NCBI GenBank assembly: GCA_002437435.1
Contig: DJPV01000080.1
Span: 38,224-49,568, forward strand
Direction of reading: 5' to 3'
Length of the DNA: 11,345 bases
Source: Lachnospiraceae bacterium UBA6403
Lineage (GTDB): Bacteria > Bacillota > Clostridia > Lachnospirales > Lachnospiraceae
Both the position numbers and the translations under genes were made by a program. Of the stretch, positions 1 to 5,362 are shown one piece after another. Within the stretch, counting starts at the first letter, position 1. Each line of letters begins with the position of its first letter. A model generated the notes under the pieces. It made no database searches. It saw only the letters and a program-made list of their open reading frames with translations, and was not told the origin of the DNA.

Positions 1-246
<246 letters not shown>

Positions 247-276
247 CTAATCCCTCTTTCTGGTGACAATTTCTGT

Positions 277-334
277 CCCGGATAATAAGCAGTTTTATCC
301 GGGTGCATGTCCTGTTTTCAGTCATCAGGAATGC
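277..334 (-). promoter_or_regulatory. Two adjacent hairpins in the eno 5' leader
   Basis: If eno starts near 390, its leader is about 145 nt. It contains two neighbouring stem-loops. One pairs 277-285 (CCCGGATAA) with 295-303 (TTATCCGGG), a perfect 9-bp stem with a 9-nt loop. The other pairs 305-314 with 326-334, nine pairs with one bulged G and an 11-nt loop. One base separates them and neither is followed by a T-run, so they are not terminators. I do not recognise a known riboswitch. They could be an mRNA-stabilising or regulatory leader, or a protein binding site. Confidence 0.5.
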
Positions 335-373
335 GTACAGAAAGGAGTCACACGATTTATTCACAAGATTTTA

Positions 374-389
374 GTTAGTTTTTGCTAAC
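374..389. promoter_or_regulatory. GTTAG-N6-CTAAC palindrome (box 1), eno side
   Basis: GTTAG (374-378), six bases, CTAAC (385-389). A further TTAG lies directly to the left, giving TTAGTTAG-N6-CTAAC. It has the same arms and spacing as the box at 511-526, and lies just downstream of the candidate eno -10. The shape recalls DtxR/IdeR-type metal regulator sites (repeated TTAG/CTAA quarters); that assignment is inference. Confidence 0.4.
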
Positions 390-396
390 CATTTAA

Positions 397-426
397 AAAA
401 TAGCACGTTATAAGCTTCGTCGTCAA
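397..426 (-). promoter_or_regulatory. Candidate eno promoter
   Basis: On the minus strand there is TTGACG (426-421), an 18-bp spacer, then TATTTT (402-397) preceded by TGC, which gives an extended -10 element. The -35 matches 5 of 6 consensus bases, the -10 matches 4 of 6. Transcription would begin near 390, within the upstream end of the palindrome at 374-389. Confidence 0.45.
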
Positions 427-471
427 CAGAAAAACGTCGAACTTATTGATAATTTCTATCACATATTTCGC

Positions 472-500
472 TTGATTTTTACAAGAACACACCGTATAAT
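472..500 (+). promoter_or_regulatory. Promoter of the DUF3793-flavodoxin unit
   Basis: TTGATT (472-477), a 17-bp spacer, TATAAT (495-500): a very good vegetative sigma-A promoter. The start site would be near 507, giving a leader of about 98 nt before the ATG at 605. Confidence 0.75.
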
Positions 501-510
501 GCAGCCATGA

Positions 511-526
511 GTTAGATGTGTCTAAC
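511..526. promoter_or_regulatory. GTTAGA-TGTG-TCTAAC palindrome (box 2), likely operator
   Basis: A perfect inverted repeat with 6-bp arms, written on the box 1 pattern GTTAG-N6-CTAAC, with an extra TAAC quarter on its right (527-530). It covers roughly +5 to +20 of the promoter at 472-500, where a bound repressor would block initiation. The downstream flavodoxin is a classic iron-limitation protein, so an iron-dependent repressor (DtxR/IdeR-like, or Fur) is the best guess. The regulator is not encoded in this window. Confidence 0.55.
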
Positions 527-604
527 TAACGTATGGACGGTTCTGAAATGACACATACTAATACTGTCGCATTTGATAATTTAATGTTACAGGAGTTTCA
601 GATT

Positions 605-1156
605 ATGTTTGAAGAATATTTGATCACACATTGTTCGCCTACATTGGCATCCTTAAAACCTGCCAGCATGTTTCTTTATCGTTTTTCTTCCAGAGAAGAA
701 TTATACGAAAGTGTGGCTGTCTGGGATGCACAATTTCAGAAAAAAGGGATCCGGATCACGATCCTGCGGGAAAATGCTGAAACTGCCCTGATCTATGTAT
801 ACAGGCTGGATGCTATGGTTCGCGAATTATCAAGACCGGAGATCATCTCTTTTCTTGTAAGCACAGGATATCAGGCAGGAACGATCGATCAAATGCTTGA
901 ACAGCTTCGTACACGGCTTCATCATTCGGAAGAATTTCCGCATGAGATCGGTGTCTTCCTTGGCTATCCGTTAAATGATGTTCTCGGATTTATCAAAAAC
1001 CACGGAAGTAACTGCAAGGGCATGGGCGACTGGAAGGTATATGGAGATCTGGGTGAGGCTCAGAAAACATTTGCCAAATTTAAAAAATGCCGTGAAATCT
1101 ATGCAAATCTCTGGCATCAGGGACGAACGATCTGGCAGTTGACGGTTGCCGCATAA
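605..1156 (+). CDS. DUF3793 family protein
   Basis: This is a 183-residue cytoplasmic protein of the DUF3793 family, common in Clostridia and of unknown biochemical function. Recognisable blocks are HCSPTLASLK near residues 9-18, FPHEIGVFLGYPLNDVLGF at 111-129, and GDWKVYGD at 141-148. Three cysteines lie at 10, 137 and 162. No signal peptide or membrane segment is visible. The frame is open back to an ATG at 533, but that start has no SD. The ATG at 605 has AGGAG (591-595) 9 nt upstream and gives the expected family N-terminus, so I prefer it. The gene is followed by flavodoxin and preceded by an iron-box-like operator. From memory, DUF3793 genes often neighbour flavodoxin and ferrous iron transport genes, which fits an iron or redox role, but no function is established. 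Confidence 0.85.
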   Translation: MFEEYLITHCSPTLASLKPASMFLYRFSSREELYESVAVWDAQFQKKGIRITILRENAETALIYVYRLDAMVRELSRPEIISFLVSTGYQAGTIDQMLEQLRTRLHHSEEFPHEIGVFLGYPLNDVLGFIKNHGSNCKGMGDWKVYGDLGEAQKTFAKFKKCREIYANLWHQGRTIWQLTVAA

Positions 1157-1227
1157 AAGTATTTATGAAAACAGCATCCGCATAACAAAAAATAAGTATT
1201 TATGCAAATGACATTCACATAACAAAA
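1157..1227 (+). repeat. Tandem 37-nt direct repeat between DUF3793 and flavodoxin
   Basis: Two copies, 1157-1190 and 1194-1227, agree at 28 of 34 positions. Both keep AAGTATTTATG at the left and CATAACAAAA at the right; the middle differs. Each copy also holds a short inverted repeat, TTATG ... CATAA, 13 bases apart. The first copy begins right after the DUF3793 stop codon. A weak promoter-like pair, ATGACA (1208-1213) and TATAGG (1232-1237), 18 bp apart, overlaps the second copy. The function is unknown. Confidence 0.7.
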
Positions 1228-1236
1228 TGAATATAG

Positions 1237-1270
1237 GAGATTCCCGTAAGCATTTCCATACGGAGATCTC
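1237..1270 (+). other. Intercistronic stem-loop upstream of flavodoxin
   Basis: GAGAT (1237-1241) pairs with ATCTC (1266-1270) and CCGTA (1244-1248) with TACGG (1259-1263), separated by one wobble and one mismatch, with a 10-nt loop. There is no T-run after it, so it is probably an RNA stability or processing element, not a terminator. It lies 37 nt before the flavodoxin ATG. Confidence 0.4.
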
Positions 1271-1307
1271 TAAATATAAAATACATGATTATAAGGAGGA
1301 ACCTACT

Positions 1308-1730
1308 ATGAGTAAGGTTGCAGTTGTATATTGGAGTGGCACAGGTAACACAGCATTAATGGCACAGGCTGTTGCAGAAGGTGCAAAAGCAAAAGGAGCA
1401 GAATGTGATCTTTTAACATCCGCGGAATTCACTGCAGATATGGTAGATAACTACGATGCGATCGCATTTGGATGCCCTGCTATGGGTGCTGAAGTCTTAG
1501 AAGAAAGTGAGTTTGAGCCAATGTTTGCTGAATGTGAACCGGCATTAAAAGGCAAAAAGATCGCCATCTTCGGTTCATATGGCTGGGGAAGCGGCGAATG
1601 GATGGATACATGGGAAGCTCAGTGTCAGGCTGACGGCGCTGTATTTGCAGCAGCTCCACTGATCTGCCATGAAACACCGGATGAAGCAGGTCTTGCTGAT
1701 TGTACTGCACTTGGCGAAGCACTTGTTTAA
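1308..1730 (+). CDS. Flavodoxin (short-chain, clostridial type)
   Basis: Flavodoxins are small FMN electron carriers that stand in for ferredoxin, typically when iron is scarce. This one has 140 residues, the usual short-chain length. The FMN phosphate loop SGTGNT is at residues 10-15, the first isoalloxazine loop GCPAMGAE at 55-62, and the second, FGSYGWGSGEWMD, at 88-100 with the aromatic residues that stack on the flavin. It resembles Megasphaera and Clostridium flavodoxins closely along its whole length. The frame is open back to 1227, but AAGGAGG (1293-1299) lies 8 nt before the ATG at 1308, which also gives the standard N-terminus MSKVAVVYWSGTGNT. It probably shares the promoter at 472-500 with DUF3793 and so the same presumed iron control, though a weak internal promoter is possible. 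Confidence 0.95.
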   Translation: MSKVAVVYWSGTGNTALMAQAVAEGAKAKGAECDLLTSAEFTADMVDNYDAIAFGCPAMGAEVLEESEFEPMFAECEPALKGKKIAIFGSYGWGSGEWMDTWEAQCQADGAVFAAAPLICHETPDEAGLADCTALGEALV

Positions 1731-1774
1731 TAAATAATAATACACATCTCTAAACACAACCAAAACACAGGAAT

Positions 1775-1815
1775 CTGCCATGTGGCAGTCCTTCCATTTG
1801 TACATTATCGTACAA
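1775..1815. repeat. Two short inverted repeats in the convergent gap
   Basis: CTGCCA-TG-TGGCAG (1775-1788) and TTGTAC-ATTATC-GTACAA (1798-1815) lie between the flavodoxin stop and the bidirectional terminator. Both have perfect 6-bp arms. They may simply be 3' UTR structure; the second has the look of a protein binding site but there is no promoter near it. Confidence 0.4.
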
Positions 1816-1821
1816 TTCCAA

Positions 1822-1858
1822 AAATGCTCTGGCAAACCACACCTCTGCCAGAGCATTT
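1822..1858. terminator. Bidirectional intrinsic terminator between flavodoxin and ohyA
   Basis: A perfect 13-bp stem pairs 1822-1834 (AAATGCTCTGGCA) with 1846-1858 (TGCCAGAGCATTT), with an 11-nt loop. A-rich and T-rich flanks on both sides (TTTTT on the minus-strand exit) suit termination of both converging transcripts. The ohyA stop codon is 22 nt away. Confidence 0.85.
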
Positions 1859-1880
1859 GTTATATTTGTTATGCTATTTT

Positions 1881-3656
1881 TTATATCGCACCATGCTCGC
1901 GGAGAAGTTTTTCGACATCGGTTCCTTCTACCTCCTTTAAAAACTCCTTCATTGCGATCTTCTCTTTCAGCCCAAGCTTCATATCCGTGATCTTTCTGCC
2001 ATCGCGGATCGCTACGGTCGCATTTAACAGATCACGCACATCATAGACGCTGCCCCATACCTCAGGCACACCACGGTCGATATTTAACAGGGTATATACC
2101 GCTTCCATACCGGTACGGATCGAATACTCGGTCGTAAATATCGTATCTCTTGCCGTCTCTGCAAACTGTCCGAGGAATGCAAAGTTTACGGCGCCCTCCG
2201 GTACGACATCCGGACGGTCACCCTTCTCACGTGGCATGAAAAATGCTGTAATATATGGCATCATAACCGGCACTGTGTTTGCACTGTGCTCAGCAAGCTC
2301 CGGTATTTCCTCCTCCGGTACTCCGATATGGTAGAGCCATTCTTCGCAGATCTCCTTACCGGTACATTCCCGCATGGTCTTCTTTACATAATCACCCGGT
2401 TTATTCGAGAACAATCCATATACCCATACAAGCACCTGTCCCTTTGGCTGGTTACGGAACTGCGGCTGACGGTTGATCGTCCAGGAAAGCAGCCATTCGG
2501 AATCTCTTGCAGTCACGATACCACCTGTAACTACCTTGCCTGAGAGTGGATCTCTCTTGCAGATCTTCTTAATATATGGGAGGATCTTTTCATCTAATGT
2601 CGTCACCGTTGCACTCATCCAGTTTGACTGCTCCGGATCGTAGCAGAATTTGTCGGGATGCCCGAAGGATGGATCCTGTGCGGCGATCTTCCGCCACATA
2701 TCCCATCCGCCACCCTCACGAATCTCCGTCTTGAATTCAGCCGGTTTATTCTGGCTTCCGTATGAAGAATTCTCTACGCAGCCGCCATTTGTGATAAATA
2801 CCAGATCATCCTCGGTCAGATCGATCGCATCTGCTTCGCCATCCCGGATAATATCAATCTTCTTCGCTAGCTTTCTGCCTGCCTCGATCTCGAACTCTAC
2901 ATTTGTGACCTTGGTATTGTAATGGAATACAACGTCAAAGGTTTCCAGATATTTTACCATAGGCAGGATCATGGACTCATACTGATTATATTTGGTAAAA
3001 CGGAGTGCAGTGAAATCCGGCAATCCTCCGACATGATGGATGAACCGCTTGATATAAAGCTTCATCTCAAGTGCAGAATGCCAGTTCTCAAATGCAAACA
3101 TTGTCCGCCAGTACATCCAGAAGTTAGAGTTGAGAACATCTTCGTCAAAATACTCATCGATACGTTTATTATATAACTCTTCATCCGGGGTAAAAAACAG
3201 TTTCATGATCTCCATTGCGCCCTTATCCGATAACCCGAACTTCTTATCGGTATGCGCATCCTGACCCTGATGCTCGGTTGCCCGGCACAGAGAATAGTTC
3301 GGATCTGCTTTATTCAGCCAGTAATACTCATCCAATACGCTGACACCCTCTGTCTCGATGGATGGAATCGAACGGAACAGATCCCACATACACTCAAAAT
3401 GATTATCCATCTCACGTCCACCACGCATAACATAGCCGATATCGCTGTACTGATAACCGTCACATGCACCACCTGGAATCGGATCTTTCTCCAGAATGTG
3501 TACATGCGAACCTTTCATCTGTCCATCTCTTACCAGAAAACATGCTGCTGCCAATGCACCAAGTCCCGAACCTATAATATATGCTGATTTATGATCCACA
3601 CCCGCCGGCTTCTTCGGTCTTGCGAATGCTTCGTAATTTCCGCTTGCGTAATACAT
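1881..3656 (-). CDS. ohyA: Oleate hydratase (MCRA family, FAD-dependent)
   Basis: Oleate hydratase adds water to the cis-9 double bond of unsaturated fatty acids, giving 10-hydroxystearate from oleate. In gut and host-associated bacteria it detoxifies antimicrobial unsaturated fatty acids. The protein has 591 residues, normal for the family. The FAD Rossmann motif GSGLGALAAA is at 29-38, with the ribose-binding Glu56. RGGREMDNHFECMWDLF (78-94) is the family signature. With this start, Glu82 and Tyr201 fall exactly at the numbers of the catalytic residues of Staphylococcus aureus OhyA. The frame extends 13 codons further to 3695, but a TGGAGG lies 8 nt before the ATG at 3656 and MYYASGNYEAFARP is the usual N-terminus. 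Expression should come from the promoter at 3722-3750, since two terminators separate it from the TetR gene upstream, its most likely regulator. Confidence 0.95.
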   Translation of the reverse strand: MYYASGNYEAFARPKKPAGVDHKSAYIIGSGLGALAAACFLVRDGQMKGSHVHILEKDPIPGGACDGYQYSDIGYVMRGGREMDNHFECMWDLFRSIPSIETEGVSVLDEYYWLNKADPNYSLCRATEHQGQDAHTDKKFGLSDKGAMEIMKLFFTPDEELYNKRIDEYFDEDVLNSNFWMYWRTMFAFENWHSALEMKLYIKRFIHHVGGLPDFTALRFTKYNQYESMILPMVKYLETFDVVFHYNTKVTNVEFEIEAGRKLAKKIDIIRDGEADAIDLTEDDLVFITNGGCVENSSYGSQNKPAEFKTEIREGGGWDMWRKIAAQDPSFGHPDKFCYDPEQSNWMSATVTTLDEKILPYIKKICKRDPLSGKVVTGGIVTARDSEWLLSWTINRQPQFRNQPKGQVLVWVYGLFSNKPGDYVKKTMRECTGKEICEEWLYHIGVPEEEIPELAEHSANTVPVMMPYITAFFMPREKGDRPDVVPEGAVNFAFLGQFAETARDTIFTTEYSIRTGMEAVYTLLNIDRGVPEVWGSVYDVRDLLNATVAIRDGRKITDMKLGLKEKIAMKEFLKEVEGTDVEKLLREHGAI

Positions 3657-3679
3657 ACGAATTACCTCCAATCTACGCT

Positions 3680-3701
3680 GCCTGCTTACAGGCATACCTG
3701 T
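3680..3701. promoter_or_regulatory. Candidate operator in the ohyA leader
   Basis: Three alternating half-sites lie in register: CCTG (3681-3684), CAGG (3689-3692) and CCTG (3697-3700), each 8 bp from the next. They form two overlapping inverted repeats, GCCTG-N4-CAGGC (3680-3693) and ACAGG-N4-CCTGT (3688-3701). They sit just downstream of the expected ohyA start site, where a TetR-type repressor could act. The neighbouring TetR gene makes it the natural candidate; binding is not shown by the sequence. Confidence 0.4.
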
Positions 3702-3721
3702 CGCTTCAAAAATTACTTTTT

Positions 3722-3750
3722 ATTATAGAATGCCCCATTTTTGCTCTCAA
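3722..3750 (-). promoter_or_regulatory. Promoter of ohyA
   Basis: On the minus strand: TTGAGA (3750-3745), a 17-bp spacer, TATAAT (3727-3722). Transcription would start near 3715, leaving a leader of about 60 nt. Confidence 0.7.
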
Positions 3751-3754
3751 TAAA

Positions 3755-3793
3755 CAAAAAAAGTACCGTGATAAAAATATATTCACGGTACTT
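3755..3793 (-). terminator. Second terminator after the TetR gene
   Basis: An 11-bp perfect stem (3761-3771 with 3783-3793) around AAGTACCGTGA, followed on the minus strand by a run of seven T. A textbook intrinsic terminator. It stands directly before the ohyA -35 element and isolates ohyA from upstream transcription. Confidence 0.9.
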
Positions 3794-3845
3794 GTTCTGT
3801 CTAAAATTTTATCATTTTCCCTGTTTTGATGGGATAACCAGCCTG

Positions 3846-3878
3846 AAAAATAAGACACATCGTTTTATCAATGTATCT
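3846..3878 (-). terminator. First terminator after the TetR gene
   Basis: A 10-bp stem with wobble pairs (minus-strand AGATACATTG with CGATGTGTCT, six-base loop) followed by TATTTTT. It begins 2 nt downstream of the TetR stop codon and forms a tandem pair with the terminator at 3755-3793. Confidence 0.65.
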
Positions 3879-3879
3879 G

Positions 3880-4461
3880 TCAGCTCTCTGTTTTTTTGTG
3901 AAAGACATCTGTCCGAAATGCTTCCAGTGCTCTGGTAATATTATCATGCATCACCAGTCCCATCTTATCTACGATCACATGCGGATCCTGCTTCATTCCA
4001 TTCTCGATCCATTCAAGTAATACGCCGACAAAGGAGCATTTGTAAAAATCAGCAATAAATTTCTTATCTTCATCCCGCACCTGCATGTCCTTCGCCTTAT
4101 CATCGATAACCTTGATCATCAGATCATATGTCAGGCTGTACAGATAGGTCTCCACCTGCTCTCTGCTGATCGAATGATATGCATTCATCATAAATGTCTT
4201 ATTCTCGCTCACCGCTTCAAATATCCGAAGGAAGCCTTCCTGCCAGGTATCATAGGTCTTATTCTCACCCAGTATCCTCATTGCATCCTCCACGCACACC
4301 CATTCTACCAGATCATAAATATCTTTAAAATGATAGTAAAATGTCATCCGGTTGATGCCGCAGTCTTCCGTGATATCAGTTATCGTAATCTTATCAAGCG
4401 GTTTCTTTGTAAGAAGCTTCTTCAGTGATGCTTCCAACGCACGTTTCGTTATCTGAGACAT
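3880..4461 (-). CDS. TetR/AcrR family transcriptional regulator
   Basis: A 193-residue DNA-binding regulator. The N-terminal TetR helix-turn-helix is clear: ITITDITEDCGINRMTFYYHF at about 25-45, followed by KDIYDLVEW. The remainder is a helical ligand-binding and dimerisation domain of the type seen in DhaS-like regulators (TetR C-terminal domain family 8), including EDAMRILGEN and FYKCSFVGVLLEWIENGM. The ligand is unknown. The frame runs back to 4521, but GGAGG stands 10 nt before the ATG at 4461 and MSQITKRALEASLKKLL is the typical N-terminus. It lies upstream of and in the same direction as ohyA, so control of ohyA in response to fatty acids is a fair hypothesis. Two terminators follow it, so the two genes are not simply co-transcribed. 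Confidence 0.9.
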   Translation of the reverse strand: MSQITKRALEASLKKLLTKKPLDKITITDITEDCGINRMTFYYHFKDIYDLVEWVCVEDAMRILGENKTYDTWQEGFLRIFEAVSENKTFMMNAYHSISREQVETYLYSLTYDLMIKVIDDKAKDMQVRDEDKKFIADFYKCSFVGVLLEWIENGMKQDPHVIVDKMGLVMHDNITRALEAFRTDVFHKKTES

Positions 4462-4509
4462 TTTCTTGTAACCTCCACGTCTATTGTTCATCAGAAAAAA
4501 GGCATCTTT

Positions 4510-4518
4510 ACTATACCA
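4510..4518 (-). promoter_or_regulatory. Extended -10 promoter of the TetR gene
   Basis: The minus strand reads TGGTATAGT, an extended -10 element (TGn then TATAGT) with no good -35. The start site would be near 4503, about 42 nt before the ATG. Confidence 0.4.
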
Positions 4519-4559
4519 CACCGCCCGACATTTTGCCTACTTAATTTTTACCAATTCAT

Positions 4560-5060
4560 CTACAAATATTTTCCAATCTCCGATTTCCATATTTTTTCCA
4601 GTCGTTCCAGCGAAAATGCTGCATTTGCCGGACTTGTCGACGGCAGTTCGATCATCGGAAGGTCGATATGAATCGTCTGATATTTTTTGTATAATCTGCC
4701 AGCAGTCTTACCATTTGTAAAAACTGCCCGGATCGGCGCATGCTCCACAATACTTTTTATATCCGCAGGGGTCACATTTCGGATACTGCTGTCACTTGAA
4801 CCGACGATCTCACAGTTCTGTATCACATCATAGACTGCCACATGTCCTTTAAGCAGCATCCGTTTTTTCTCATCTATCGTTAAAGGTTCCGACACACCAA
4901 GTACAGATGCCATTACCTTCCAGAACCGATTTCTCGGATGTCCGTAGTAGAACCCCTGCTCTCTGGATTTTACTGAGGGCAGACTGCCAAGAATCAGTAC
5001 CTGCGATTCTTCATTATATACCGGATAAAATTCATGCTTTACATATTGATATTCTGCCAT
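4560..5060 (-). CDS. DNA-deoxyinosine glycosylase (uracil-DNA glycosylase superfamily)
   Basis: This base-excision repair enzyme is expected to remove hypoxanthine (deaminated adenine) from DNA; the clostridial family is annotated as DNA-deoxyinosine glycosylase and belongs to the UDG superfamily (HDG-like, family 6). The protein has 166 residues. Visible motifs are LGSLPSVKSREQGFYYGHPRNRFW (24-47; motif 1 followed by the family-specific stretch), VAVYDVI (74-80), FTNGKTA (114-120, strand and loop), and PSTSPANA (140-147), the counterpart of the UDG DNA-intercalating loop. The longer frame to 5096 lacks support: AAAGGAAATAAA directly precedes the ATG at 5060. It is monocistronic or loosely linked to the TetR gene downstream. 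Its upstream region holds a promoter and then a terminator, so expression may depend on read-through. Assignment to the superfamily is sure; the exact substrate is by family. Confidence 0.88.
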   Translation of the reverse strand: MAEYQYVKHEFYPVYNEESQVLILGSLPSVKSREQGFYYGHPRNRFWKVMASVLGVSEPLTIDEKKRMLLKGHVAVYDVIQNCEIVGSSDSSIRNVTPADIKSIVEHAPIRAVFTNGKTAGRLYKKYQTIHIDLPMIELPSTSPANAAFSLERLEKIWKSEIGKYL

Positions 5061-5114
5061 TTTATTTCCTTTCAAACTTAGCGAACTTTCCTGCAAAGTC
5101 CCTTAACGGAGCGC

Positions 5115-5157
5115 TTTTTTTGATTTATAGGAAGGTTCGTCCTATAAATTAAAAAAA
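5115..5157. repeat. 43-bp near-perfect palindrome upstream of the glycosylase gene
   Basis: The arms are 5115-5132 and 5140-5157, 18 pairs with a single G-T, around a 7-nt loop. The stem is T7, GATTTATAGGA and its complement ending in A7. Read on the minus strand, the T-run that ends the terminator at 5156-5190 is also the 5' arm of this palindrome, so the two structures share bases. It could act as a back-up terminator, 3'-end stabiliser, or part of a switch. Confidence 0.7.
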
Positions 5158-5190
5158 CCAGAGACTATCGCCCCCGACAAGTCTCTGGTT
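5150..5190 (-). terminator. Intrinsic terminator upstream of the glycosylase gene
   Basis: A perfect 11-bp stem pairs 5156-5166 (AACCAGAGACT) with 5180-5190, and the minus-strand exit continues with a run of seven T. The loop has a G5 run on the minus strand. It ends either transcripts from the operon at 5363-8486 or the short transcript from the promoter at 5243-5271. Confidence 0.88.
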
Positions 5191-5236
5191 ATACTATGTA
5201 TCCCAAACCTCATTTTTAACCCCGTGTTGGAATTAC
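5150..5236 (-). ncRNA. Candidate small RNA or attenuator leader
   Basis: A promoter (5243-5271) and a strong terminator (5150-5190) frame a putative transcript of about 85 nt. Its 5' half can fold as a hairpin pairing 5227-5233 with 5200-5206 (AUUCCAA with UUGGGAU), followed by the terminator stem. It may be a free small RNA or a leader that attenuates the glycosylase gene, whose ATG is about 90 nt beyond the terminator. A 23-codon reading frame (5213-5142, starting MRFGIHSITRDL) also spans it, with only a weak GGGG as SD. It matches no riboswitch class that I can name. Confidence 0.4.
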
Positions 5237-5242
5237 GCGATA

Positions 5243-5271
5243 ATTATATACATTCTCCGCCCATCTGTACA
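5243..5271 (-). promoter_or_regulatory. Promoter upstream of the leader/terminator
   Basis: On the minus strand: TGTACA (5271-5266, 4 of 6), a 17-bp spacer, TATAAT (5248-5243). Start near 5236. This is the only good promoter seen between the YjbR/alkyltransferase gene and the glycosylase gene. Confidence 0.55.
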
Positions 5272-5287
5272 GTAGTCTCACAAAAAT

Positions 5288-5342
5288 GACTTGTTTTTTG
5301 CATCAAATAACCTATACATTTAAAACGCAATGCACGCAAGTC
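5288..5342 (-). terminator. Weak candidate terminator after the YjbR/alkyltransferase gene
   Basis: A large imperfect hairpin: GACTTG (5288-5293) pairs with CAAGTC (5337-5342), and TGCAT (5299-5303) with ATGCA (5330-5334), with a long loop. The minus-strand exit is ATTTTTG. It lies 21 nt downstream of the stop codon. The long loop makes it doubtful. Confidence 0.25.
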
Positions 5343-5362
5343 GTTTTTCGCTTATAAATTTC

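Noticed and set aside
533..604. Upstream start of the DUF3793 frame at 533
   Set aside because: No SD precedes 533 or the ATGs at 548 and 584; AGGAG with 9-nt spacing precedes 605, and the family N-terminus fits 605.
1157..1227. CRISPR or attachment-site repeat
   Set aside because: Only two imperfect copies, no spacer structure, no cas or integrase gene nearby.
1227..1307. 27-residue N-terminal extension of flavodoxin
   Set aside because: The extension is translated intergenic repeat and hairpin; a strong AAGGAGG precedes the ATG at 1308, which gives the standard flavodoxin length.
3252..3587. 111-residue plus-strand frame inside ohyA
   Set aside because: Antisense shadow of a strongly conserved gene; low-complexity Cys/Ile-rich translation with no recognisable domain.
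5142..5213. Stand-alone 23-codon gene
   Set aside because: Only a weak SD and it runs through a terminator stem; kept as a possible leader peptide in the findings, not as a CDS.
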